From Ampullaceana balthica (Eukaryota; Mollusca; Gastropoda; Lymnaeidae), in assembly GCA_944989445.1 (NCBI GenBank), contig CALYLW010000038.1, forward strand, positions 167,501 to 231,500: DNA of 64,000 nucleotides, written 5' to 3'. The notes beneath the pieces are model-generated. The model ran no database searches and had not been told where the DNA came from. It saw only the letters and a program-made list of their open reading frames with translations. Within the stretch, counting starts at the first letter, position 1. Each line of letters opens with the position of its first letter. Made by a program: the position numbers and the translations under genes. Shown piece by piece: positions 54,407-64,000 of the stretch.

Positions 54407-54770
54407 ATGGAAGGACTTAACAATCAAAAGATGCATCTATCTCTGAAAGTGCTGCGTGCCCCTAAGCAGTTCATTCTGGAAATTCCCGGATTGGATGAAC
54501 ACAAGAAAATGTCCCTTGGCGTGCACTCCTTTGAATCATTGGCACCAAGGTTATGGAGTTGTCTTCCAAAATGTTTGAAAGAGTCTGACAACAAATACAA
54601 ATTTAAGAAACTTTGAGGACTACTTTTATTCGAGAAAGTTTCTGAGCATCTGTTCGCAACGAGCTCGCTGGACTAGCATGAATGGTTGACGCCAAAGACG
54701 AAAGACCGCATAATATCCTCATAATCAAATAAAGATTATTATTTATTTTTTTAATTAAAATAAAAAAATA
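54407..54770 (+). pseudogene. LINE 3' end remnant
   Basis: The 69-codon frame ends with KMSLGVHSFESLAPRLWSCL then PKCLKESDNKYKFKKL. The FxSLAPRLWxxLP motif is characteristic of the C terminus of CR1/Jockey-like LINE ORF2 proteins. A degenerate continuation and the tail ATAATCAAATAAAGATTATT follow. All upstream domains are missing through 5' truncation. It is a different family from the copy at 12240, because its tail lacks the GATAA repeat. Confidence 0.55.
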
Positions 54771-55169
54771 TCTATTTTAACTTTTTTGTTGTTGAAAAGA
54801 TAAGGCCAGCTGTAGTGAATAGCCTGCTGTAACATTTACCTCAACAGAACAGAATTGTAACTTTTGCTTGTTGTCAGAAAGAATTAATAGCTTCTTATAT
54901 CCATTGATTGGGTCTAACTTAAACCAGATGTCACGTTTAAAAGGATTCTTTTCTAAGTCAGTATTTCAGGTTTTTAGACCAGATGACCAGATGACCAGAT
55001 GTCAATTCCTAGACCAGGTGTGAGTTCTTAGTGCTGATGTCATGGTTTTACAGTAAATTATTTCTTAGATATAAGATTGGAAGTCAATTTTTTAGTCTAT
55101 ATTACTTTTTTTGAGAAATGTCCATGCTTATGAGACATTAAAGAGTGCATTCGAGTTTAATTTTTTATT
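54771..55169. other. Spacer, no gene seen
   Basis: A small (GACCAGAT)n triplication lies near 54978-55005. Confidence 0.5.
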
Positions 55170-55858
55170 TTGATGACATCATCTACCATGGTTAATGATA
55201 GCTTCCACGTTGGTTCATGATAACTTCCTCCTTGGTTTTTGATAGCTTTCATCTTCCACTTTGGTTCTTGATAGCTTCCACAAACGTAAATAAAAACTTC
55301 AACCTTGAATAATGATAGCTTCCACCGTGGTTATCGTTATCTTCCACTTTGGTTAATGGTAACTTCCACCTGTGTTAATGGTAGCTTTAACCTTGTTTAA
55401 CGGTATCTTCCACTTTGTTTAATGATAGCTTCCAGTTTTGATAATGATAGCTTTAACTTTTGCTTATGATAGCTTCCACAAGCATAAATGATGTCATCCC
55501 CCATGATTATTGATATCTTCCACTTTGGTTAATAATAGCTTCTAAAAACGTTAATGATAGCTTCCACATTGGTCAATGATAGCTTCCACAAACATAAATG
55601 ATAGCTACCACATTGGTCAATGATAGCTTCCACAAACATAAATGATAGCTACCACATTGGTCAATGATAGCTTCCCCAAACATAAATGATAGCTGCCACA
55701 TTGGTCAATGATAGCTTCCACAAATATAAATGATAGCTACCACATTGGTCAATGATAGCTTCCACAAACATAAATGATAGCTACAACATTGGTCAATGAT
55801 AGCTTCCACTAACATAAATGATAGCTACCACGTTGGTCAATGATAGCTTCCACCAAGT
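55170..55858. repeat. 22-bp minisatellite with 44-bp dimeric core
   Basis: The core (about 55555-55850) alternates GATAGCTTCCACAAACATAA plus AT with GATAGCTACCACATTGGTCA plus AT, giving 44 bp. The left part (55170-55550) contains diverged single 22-mers such as GATAGCTTCCACGTTGGTTC and GATATCTTCCACTTTGGTTA. No protein is expected. Confidence 0.93.
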
Positions 55859-56064
55859 CTACCGACGCCATACACCCCGGGACATGAAATAAGTAAACAT
55901 TGACCACTGGGTATCATGGACAGACAAATCGTGTTGGTTCTGTCTGCCCTCCCCGAGCGTGTGTTGGAATGAGTGCCGTGGGAAGTGGTCGTCTGCTGTC
56001 ACGCCCACTTTAAGCGAGACACTCCGGATAATTAGTTCTCTCCTGATTAGTAGAGTTGGTTTAG
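55859..56064. other. Short spacer
   Basis: No feature recognised. Confidence 0.5.
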
Positions 56065-56640
56065 CGAAAACATGTCACTAGCTGTTGAACACTTAAAGTT
56101 TTTGGTAATTTTAGGGGGGTGGGGAAATGGCACTATCAATGGAGCACTTATAGTGTGGGTAATTAAGGAAAAACAATATTTTGCTTTCAATCGATCACTT
56201 TTTGGTTGGATAACTTAGAGAAAAAAATGTCACCATATATTGAACACTAATAGTTTGGGTAATTTAGACACAAAAACATGTTACTAGCTATTGATCGCTC
56301 TAGCGCGGTTAATTTAGGGAACAAAAATGCCTCTAGCTTTTGAACACTTAAAACTAAATAACACTTTTTGTTGATCACTTATGGGTTGGATAAAGTAGGG
56401 GGAAATATGTCGATGTATTCAATAGTTCTAGTTTGGGTAAATCAGGCAAAATCATGTCACTAGCTATAGAATACTTAAGTGTTGGTAATTTAGGGAAAAC
56501 ATGTCTCTAGCTCTTATGTTTGGCTATTTTAGGTATAATCAAATCAGCACCTATTAAATCGTTTCGTTGAAATAAATTGGACGATAAAAAAAAATCATCA
56601 CCGAATAATTGGTTTACTTAAGGTAATTAAGGCAAAAAAC
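56065..56640. repeat. Diverged minisatellite, about 50-bp monomer
   Basis: About ten copies of a pattern (C/T)ACTAGCT(A/G)TTGAACACTT, then AGTTTGGGTAATTTAGGG and AAAAACATG, with many substitutions and indels. It looks like an old array without a homogenised core. Confidence 0.8.
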
Positions 56641-57085
56641 GACTCACGTGCTATTTGACTCGTTCCATACGCAATTTTACAAAAGTATACAGGTACTATT
56701 TATTATTATCATTATTTTTTCAAATCTTTTTAAATTGTTAAAGTTGTGCTCGAATTTGTTTGACTTTATGTACGGCTCTACCATCACAGAAAATATTTTC
56801 TAATGGATTTTCTGAACGGTTCGACGTTTTGCATATTCTTTTTCGATTTCTGTGAGTGCTCTGTTCACTTGTCGTGTGTTCAGTTGTCTATTGGATCAGG
56901 TGTCCGAATGTTCACTTGTCTGTATGTTCACAAGTCCCGTGTTCGTTTGTCTTGTGTTCACTTGTCCCTGTCACCGCATAAACCAATTGTGCTTTTTTGT
57001 CCCCGTGAAACTGTCCCATAAATCATCAGCAAGCACAATTTTTATTCAACCCCATTGGCTTTGTCATAATTAACCGGAAGCCTAA
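56641..57085. other. Spacer, no gene seen
   Basis: GTGTTCA(C/G)TTGTC phrases at 56855-56970 form a weak short repeat (about 5 degenerate units). The frames across it are not genes. Confidence 0.5.
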
Positions 57086-57155
57086 TCCCTATATATATTG
57101 CGCCTAAGCGCGCCCGAAGCCGTGTGTGTGTGTGTGGGTGCTCGCTATGTGGGGT

Positions 57156-57743
57156 AACTCCCGAAAATAAAATAAATTATTGAAAATTAAATAATAAACA
57201 TTTTGGTGTCGAGATTAACAAGACGGCGTTTCTCGCTATAAAATATTGTGACTTGACGTAATAGTTCGAGCTCATATTATTTTGTGAAATGGAAACAAAG
57301 TAAAAAGAGCCGCGGTTATTTCAATGAAATGTGATTTTTTAAATGGTACTATCTTTTTGTGTGTTTATGTTTGTGTGTATAAGTGTGTGAATAAAGTGAG
57401 TGTGTGTGTGTTTACGTTGTGAACTAAATGTGATGAAACGGTTTATTTTAACTCCCGAAAATAAAATAAATTATTGAAAATTAAATAATAAACATTTTGG
57501 TGTCGAGATTAACAAGACGGCGTTTCTCGCTATAAAATATTGTGACTTGACGTAATAGTTCGAGCTCATATTAATTTGTGAAATGGAAACAAAGTAAAAA
57601 GAGCCGCGGTTATTTCAATGAAATGTGATTTTTTTAATGGTACCATCTGTTTGTGTGTTTATGTTTGTGTGTATAAGTGTGTGAATAAAGTGAGTGTGTG
57701 TGTGTTTACGTTGTGAACTAAATGTGATGAAACGGTTTATTTT
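57156..57743. repeat. 294-bp tandem duplication
   Basis: AACTCCCGAAAATAAAATAA starts at 57156 and 57450. The two units are nearly identical through GGTGTCGAGATTAACAAGAC, GAGCCGCGGTTATTTCAATG and GATGAAACGGTTTATTTT. High identity indicates a recent duplication. Confidence 0.95.
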
Positions 57744-58973
57744 TATGTCTGATAATGTTGCGCCTCTAACAAGAATACGTATAATTTTTTTGTAAAAAAT
57801 TACAGAATTAATATTTGTTTGCAAATTACATCTTTACACTGTTTCCTTTATGTATTTTCGAGATGTATTTTATTCAGCCGTTCGAAAAATTTATTTGCTT
57901 TGGTCTTTCTCCAGATGTCTACATTTATGTTCAACGTTAATCTACCTAACATTTTTGTTTACAAACCATAGTCATTGTTTTTTTAGCGCAATATTTTAAC
58001 AATATTTATATACTATTATTTTCTATTATTTTCTTTATTATCAAATACACAGTATCATTTTACCACTTTTCTTTATATCTTTTATATGTTTAATTTAAAT
58101 ACTTAATGTATTTGACATTTTACAAGTTAGTTCTAAATAATCAAATACTAATCAAATACTAACAATGTATTCAATGCATTAGAGAAAGAAAGCACATGAG
58201 TGAAACCAGATACCAAACACTATAGCTTAGCCACTGTTAATATTCTTTTTGCATAAATTAAGTCAAACATGCTAGGTAAGTTATATTTATCAATGATTCT
58301 TAGGTGGGATATTTATTTTCCTTCGGTGCTTAAATAGTTTACACGATTTTTTTTTCTGGAACGATTGCTCCATAAACTTCCCCAAGGAAATAGAAGGAAT
58401 GAAAAAAAAATCGGTACTGTTATAGACGAAAATGGATTATATATAGGAGTTATATGCACGGACCAATGAGTGTGGTTAATAAGTGGAACAGCTATTTTTA
58501 TATTGAGTACAACTTTATGACCTTTTGAAATGTACCATTTATTGGTGGGGTAAGAGTCAATAATATCGCCCAACCCTGGATGACATAAACACTATAGCTT
58601 AGCAACTGTTTTTATACTTTTTGCATAGATTAAACTAAATCAGCAGGGTAAATTTTAAGCCCAGACCTTGCGATTCAAAATGTTTCTTTAAAACAAATAA
58701 AACCCATGCACACCTTACTTAAGCATCAAAATTCACATAAATAATATGCTTTTCCCATAAAAAATCATTGCTAAGAAAGGTATTTAAGAGCTTACAAAAC
58801 TAAAACATTCATTAAAAAAAATAGTTACATTTCTAGAACAATGACTGCGTGGCACACACTTCGGGTATAAACTGTACGGTTCTTTAAGGTATACATATAT
58901 TTAGTGTAAAGACATATCGCGGGTATTACGACTCATATATAGGTTCTAGCTTCAGAAAGTGCGTGCTCAAGCG
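57744..58973. other. AT-rich interior with a short duplication
   Basis: AAACACTATAGCTTAGC then ACTGTT and TTTTTGCATA occurs near 58215 and 58588. The minus frame 58313-58573 has no recognised domain. Confidence 0.5.
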
Positions 58974-60660
58974 AAAAAATACACTAACAGCAACTGATAT
59001 TTAGACATAACAGCTTGATTTTATTTCAGCAATATTATGCAACGAGGATAAATTTTTGTATAAAGACTGATTTCAAAGGCAGATCATGTTGTTTACTAAA
59101 TGGCAGTTTTCTATTAAGCTGTATACACTTTCTTGAAAAAATTCTTTTTAAATTATTCTGATTTAATATCAAATGCCTACAAATATATGTTATATATTAA
59201 GACCATTACCAAATATGTCATTTTATAAGCTAAAAAATGCTACAACGAAAAAAGGCTTAAATACAAATACAACGAAAAGTAATCCTTTATTTTAGTGGCA
59301 CAAGTATCTGCCAACTTATTGCTTTGTTAATACTAGAAGAAAAGAGTGGAAAGTCCTTTCAAAATGACATAATTTATTAGAAAATCAATCTCTAGGAATT
59401 TAAAAAAAAACAACATTGTTTTTATGTTAATATTCGTGTGAAAAGAAAATAAGAACCATACACCCGTAAACCATATTTCCACCCTCCACTAAGCATACAT
59501 ATTCAAATAAATATTATCTGGCTCAAATAATAGCTAATTCGTCTTAAAATAATTTCATGCTTAAACTATACAATGGAATTGGTGTTTTTCAGAGCATTTT
59601 CCTAGAACCAAAGGAATCATATGGAAATATATTTTTAATTTTTTTTTATTCATGTGAAAATAAATTGAGCCTTGCCGATTAGATTTTTATAACTGTTAAG
59701 TACCTTTCATATTCTGTAGGAGTATATTATATAGAGAAAAGCATGCGTTATTAAAGCAGAAATACCAAAATTGATGGTTAATATTTAAATTCATCATACT
59801 TTCTATTTTCTCGACACACATATCGTGAATTTTATAAGACGTGTTTTGATTTATCACTACCCTAATTTCATGATGCATTTACATTCAATTTTAAGGGAAA
59901 TTTGAGACCCAAAACAAAATAAAGTTATTTTTTAATTGTGCCTACCCCTGTTCTGGCAAAAAATACACTAACAGCAACTGATATTGTGACATAACAACTT
60001 GATTTTATTTGAGCAATATTATACAACGTTGATAAAATTTTGTATACAGACTGATTTTTTAAAAACTATTCTGTTTTAAAATCAAATGCCTACATAATAT
60101 ATGTTATATATTAAGCCCTAACTTATATGTCATTTTATAAGCTAAAAAAGCTACAATGAAAAAAGGCTTGAATATAAATACAAAGAAAAATAATCCGTTA
60201 TTTAAGTGAAACAAGTATCTGCCAATTTATAGCTTTGTTACTATGCTAAAAAAATATCCTATTCCTCTTGAACTAATTTCATACTTAGCTTATAAAATGG
60301 AGTGGGTGATTTTAAGAGCTTTTCCCTAGAACCAAAGGAATCAAAGATATTGTTTTAATTTTTTGATTTATGGAAAAAGAAATTTAGCCTTGCCCATTAG
60401 ATTTTTGTAACTGTTAAGGACCTTTGTTATTCTGGTAAAGTATATCGAGAAAAGCGTGCGTTATTAAAGCAGAAATACCAAAATTGATGGGAAATATTTA
60501 AATTCATCATACTTTCTATTTTCTAGACACACATATCGTGATTTTTATAAAGAAGGGGTTTGATTTATCACTACCCTAATTTCCTGATACGTTTACACTC
60601 ATTATTAAGGGGAATGTGAAACTCAAATCCAAATAAAGTTATTTTCATTGTGCCTACCCG
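58974..60660. repeat. Diverged tandem duplication, units of about 984 and 700 bp
   Basis: AAAAAATACACTAACAGCAA starts at 58974 and again at 59958. Both units pass through TTGATTTTATTT(C/G)AGCAATATTAT, GAAAAAAGGCTT, CTAGAACCAAAGGAATCA, TATTAAAGCAGAAATACCAA and AATAAAGTTATTTT, and end in a GTGCCTACCC phrase. The second unit has lost about 260-280 bp in internal deletions. Confidence 0.9.
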
Positions 60661-60686
60661 TAGCATCGCACGGGCATTGCTCTCGT

Positions 60687-61207
60687 AATATAAATATTGG
60701 GGCTATGTATATCTCTTTTAAGGACAAATTTCATAAAAAATTTAATAAAAGATACGAGTCAATATGTAAATGAAGGTATATTGAGAAGGATGTATCATAT
60801 CAGCTATTTGTTAATTCTTTGTTAATTTAAGACAGCTTATTGTACTGGAAAAAGGAATAACAGTTTCGTAATTTTACTATGCTAAAAATTTTGACAACAG
60901 TGATTCGACTGTATTTAAGTTTCAAAACATGGTTCCGCTAAAATGTAATCTAAAAATATAGCATTACTTATTGAGCTATGACGTTTTCCGGTTTTAAAAA
61001 TGACACACCCTGAAGGTGTACATAAATATTTATCAACGATTTTATATACATAAGTCTACGTAAAATTGAATACATGGTAAACTCTAGCTTTAAGACATCA
61101 TATATTTAATATCTTTGTAAACGATATTCAGAGATAAATTTACATTATTTAATTTATTTCAGAGGTTTGGTTTTAGCTAGTTTAAATTTAAGACATCGTT
61201 CATTAAA
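60687..61207. other. AT-rich spacer
   Basis: No feature recognised. Confidence 0.5.
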
Positions 61208-61471
61208 GGGGCCGTCCATAAAGTACGTCACGCTCAAGGGGGGGGGAGGGGGGTAAGAAAGTGTGACAGTTTGTGACAGGGGGATGGGGTCCGGCAATGT
61301 TTGACGTCACGCTGTTTTATATTAAATTTTGATAATTTTTAAAAATAAAAAACAACATTTTTGTTCGAAAGTGTGACGTACTTTAGTCCGATATGTGTGA
61401 CAGTTTGTGACTGGGGGAGGGGGGAGTTACAAATGGTCAAAAAAAGCGTGACGTACTTTATGGACGGACCC
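61208..61471. mobile_element. GGGGCCGTCC-type MITE, complete copy
   Basis: The left end GGGGCCGTCCATAAAGTACG then TCACGC and the right end GCGTGACGTACTTTATGGAC plus GGACCC are long inverted repeats. The interior carries G-rich tracts and GTGACAGTTTGTGACAGGGG repeats. The element is 264 bp and non-coding. Flanks (TTAAA and AAAGG) do not give a clear target duplication. Relatives lie at 1445, 4555 and 31340. Confidence 0.85.
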
Positions 61472-61803
61472 AAAGGTATTTGGAATAAAAGATCTTTATC
61501 AACAAATTTTATACACAATTACATATTAAGTTCAAGATCTGGTTATATCTTGATATAGGGCATCAAACGGGGTCCTGTCATGTTTAATTTCCTTCCGACT
61601 AAAGCCGTATCAATGTTCATTGGCTTCTTCCTTGGCGCTGAACTTCTAGAACTAAGGAATAACCTTTTCAGCAACCACGTTCCAGCCCATACTTTTTTAC
61701 CCTTGTAATTTTATTGAGTTAAAAATAAAACCATGTCTTAATATGGTAACTGGGTCAAAACTTTTATTAGGTTGGCTTAAGTAGGGTATAAGTAAGTCTT
61801 TTT
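61472..61803. other. Spacer, no gene seen
   Basis: No feature recognised. Confidence 0.5.
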
Positions 61804-62298
61804 TAAAAATCCTGTATATTAACTCGTGGTGTCTGCTTGCTTGCGCCCTTGTCGCCAAAACATTGGATCAATTTTTAACCCATTTCCTCGTAAGCTAGAG
61901 AGCTGAAATTTAGCAGGCAGTTTTGTACTGATGATAAAAACTATGTATCAAAATTTCAGATTGATCGCATGTACCGTCATTAAATTATTGAATTTTTAGA
62001 TTATTTTATTTATTCCTATGTATCATGTTATTTTTTTAGATAGAGTGTCGCGGTGCGTATTATATTGAACAACCTTTCTGTCGCGCAATAAGGTGCGTAT
62101 TTTATTGACAAAACTTTTTATAAACATATTCCTGATCGGTGCGCATTATATTAAACATGTTTTACGACACAACTGCAATTTTGTATTTTTTGGATGGTCT
62201 TGCGCTGCGTATTATAATTATAATGAACATTCTTTTAGTTATGTCTAGTACATAAAGGATTTATAGTAAAAAAATTGGTTTCTTACGTTTTTTTAATT
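61804..62298 (+). mobile_element. Dispersed repeat R1, complete copy
   Basis: Starts AAAAATCCTGTATATTAACT then CGTGGTGTCTGCTTGCTTG. It has GAGCTGAAATTTAGCAGGCA, CGCATGTACCGTCATTAAAT and the four GTGCGTATTATATT-like motifs between about 62052 and 62225, the last with a local ATTATA duplication. The end module is TACATAAAGGATTTATAGTA and ends at TTTCTTACG. Confidence 0.7.
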
Positions 62299-62544
62299 TT
62301 CTTCGAATTCTCCACACACAACCGATACTTTGATTTTTGGCAAAGCTATGAAGGGAATATGTAATAGATCGTTTGGTTACAAAAAGCTAATACTTAGTCA
62401 TCAGAGACAGAAATGGTTGATGCATTTATACAGAAGGAATGTTTCACATAAGATACACATAAAACGCTGTCATCCGGTTTGTCCACCTCTTTTTCGCGTC
62501 GTCTCATATAAGAAAACGCTTTCGAGTTTCTCAAAAGTCATATC
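62299..62544. other. Spacer leading into the 19-bp array
   Basis: The plus frame that begins at 62330 is open through this segment and into the array. It has no recognised domain. Confidence 0.4.
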
Positions 62545-63130
62545 GACTTCCAAGAGTGCCTTCGTTCTCATAGGGGTGCCTAAGATTTCAAGGGGTGCCT
62601 CCGTTCTCAAGGGATGCCTCCGTTCTCAAGGGGTGCCTTCGTTCTCAAGGGGTGCCTCCGTTCTCAAGGGGTGCCTCCGTTCTCAAGGGGTGCCTCCTTT
62701 CTCAAGGAGTGCCTCCGTTCTCAAGGGGCGCCTCCGTTCTCAAGGGGTAGCTCCGTTCTCAAGGGTTGCCTCTGCTCTCAAGGAGCGCCTCTGCTCTCAA
62801 GGGCTGCCTCTGCTCTCAAGGGTTGCCTCTGCTCTCAAGGGCCGCCTCTGCTCTTAAGGGCTGCCTCCGTTCTCAAGGGTTGCCTCTGCTCCCAAGGACC
62901 GCCTCTGCTCTCAAGGGCTGCCTCTGCTCTCAAGGGTTGCCTCTGCTCTCAATGACCGCCTCTGCTCTCAAGGGTTGCCTCTGCTCTCAAGGTGTGCTTC
63001 GTTTCTCAAGGGGTGTCTCAGCTCTGAAGGGGTGCATCCGATCTCAAAAGTGCCTCAGTTCTCAAGGGGATTCCTCGTTTCTCAAGGGGTGCCTCGCTTC
63101 TCAGGGAATGCCTCATATCTAAAATAGTGC
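62545..63130. repeat. 19-bp minisatellite, about 30 copies
   Basis: The monomer is TCTCAAGGGGTGCCTCCGT. Units at 62605 and 62624 are 19 bp apart. In the middle (about 62765-62990) a TCTCAAGGGTTGCCTCTGC / GGCCGCC variant pair alternates, hinting at a 38-bp dimer. Copies decay after 63000. Since 19 is not divisible by three, all three plus frames show the same residues with a 57-bp period. None is a gene. Confidence 0.93.
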
Positions 63131-64000
63131 TACAGATCTTAAATGAAGCTTGATATATCTTAACAAGTGCCTTAGACCTCATCGGGTCCTCCATATCTCG
63201 ATGGTTACTTTAGGCTTTCTATAGAATTTCTCAACAAAAAAAAGTTTGACACCAATGAATCAAATTCTTGTTGACCTTTTTGCCAATACATTTTTAGCAA
63301 ACTTACATGGGCACAGGGGGACGTCTATTGTCGGCTCTACTCTTTTCTAGGTGCCATTCCTCATCCTCAGTAAAAAAAAATTTATGATAGAGAAATGAGA
63401 TTTATAAACGTTGGGATATTATTTCTAATCAATATTAAACATTATTGCTTTGTCTTTCGAGCGATGTAGCCGCCATACTCTAGGCCTGTCAAAGAGATGA
63501 CACCTTCCCCCGATACGCATAAATAAACTGATCAAGAAAAATATCCCGAATAGTCACAGAATAACTGAATCTGTCGGACCTGTCTATGCTGAGCTTCCAG
63601 CCCGATGCACAACCTCTGCCTTATCGCCGGCTAACTGCGGGCATTAATCTTAGATCAGTGGAATATCTTCTTTGTTCGCCCTGACTTTAAAATGAAAAAA
63701 AAAGAAGAAAAGAACGAAAGAAAGAAAGGAAAAAAAAGCCTTGAAGCATTTTTAACGCCCTCTTTCGGTTATAAATTCTAACTCGACGACAGAATAACGA
63801 CCGTTGGCTGTAGGTGGTCTGGGCTGAGGGGTGGTGTGCCGGAGGGGGGGGGGCGGGAGAGAAGATTTTAAAATTCACGGTTGGTCCTTTTAGTGGCTGT
63901 TGGATATGGAGATAGTGAGCGGGCTATTGTGAACGATGGTTGAATTCATTTATAAGGAAAGTGGATATGGAAATCGATTGTGGATAATCACAGCAGGTTA
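63131..64000. other. Spacer, no gene seen
   Basis: Diverged monomers of the 19-bp repeat may continue to about 63210. A poly-G run lies near 63845. Nothing coding is recognised. Confidence 0.5.

Larger units (their letters stand above)
57086..60686 (+). mobile_element. Large composite repeat, possibly Helitron-like
   Basis: The candidate 5' end TCCCTATATATATTGCGCC follows an A. Near the 3' end, CCCGT (60657-60661) and ACGGG (60670-60674) form a hairpin with an 8-nt loop, followed by CATTGCTCTCG before a T. This resembles the hairpin-plus-terminus of Helitrons, but the CTRR end is not canonical. Inside are two large duplications (57156-57743 and 58974-60660) and a shorter one (ACACTATAGCTTAG at 58218 and 58591). 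No protein coding is recognised. It may instead be several adjacent elements. Confidence 0.35.

Noticed and set aside
62330..63122. Serine-leucine-rich repeat proteins of 113-175 codons
   Set aside because: The 19-bp repeat gives the same residues in all three plus frames.

Overview
The window looks like nuclear DNA of an invertebrate animal, most probably a lophotrochozoan and perhaps a gastropod mollusc. It is AT-rich, has almost no coding sequence, has GT-AG introns, and is crowded with minisatellites, microsatellites and short transposons of types common in mollusc genomes (tRNA-derived SINEs, CR1/L2/Jockey-like LINE tails, hAT-type MITEs, a Helitron). The organism call is an inference from style, not from a marker gene. 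No rRNA, genuine tRNA gene, CRISPR array or bacterial operon was found.

One host gene is supported. Two plus-strand exons at 30823-30975 and 40398-40647 have matching splice phases. They encode one transmembrane segment followed by a strongly basic cytoplasmic tail that carries a duplicated arginine-arginine-threonine-serine motif. The other exons are not recognised, so the product is unassigned. The 9.4 kb intron between them holds a 30-copy 36-bp minisatellite, MITEs and LINE pieces. One LINE tail lies directly against the splice acceptor.

Layout: 0-7 kb, AT-rich spacer with hAT-like MITEs. 7.3-11.0 kb, a 48-bp array that has given rise to a 56-copy 57-bp array. 12.2-12.9 kb, a 5'-truncated LINE whose 3' tail is shared with two SINEs (18.9-19.2 kb minus, 41.05-41.3 kb plus). 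15-20 kb, MITEs, a foldback element, and a hAT element with a second hAT MITE inside it. 20.5-33.4 kb, six minisatellites (22x3, 23x4, 14x2, a CA-rich array, 31 and 36 bp), with a solo LTR inserted in the 14-bp array. 35-44 kb, MITEs, copies of dispersed repeat family R1, the second exon, a SINE and a 38-bp array. 45.3-46.4 kb, adjoining 26- and 27-bp arrays. 47.5-50.5 kb, a 17-bp array split by a decayed hAT transposase. 52.5-53.5 kb, a Helitron-like element with diagnostic ends. 55.2-56.6 kb, 22x2-bp and about 50-bp arrays. 57-60.7 kb, a large composite repeat. 61.2-63.1 kb, a MITE, an R1 copy and a 19-bp array.

Minisatellites make up roughly 13 kb, about a fifth of the window. Nearly all long open frames lie in these arrays and are open only because the period is a multiple of three or the monomer lacks stop codons. 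Several arrays share one design: a short monomer (14-23 bp), a homogenised core whose true period is 2-4 monomers, and diverged single monomers at the edges. Transposons repeatedly sit inside such arrays. The least explained material is family R1 (five long copies plus relatives), which has short terminal inverted repeats, a shared end module and four internal copies of one about 18-bp motif.
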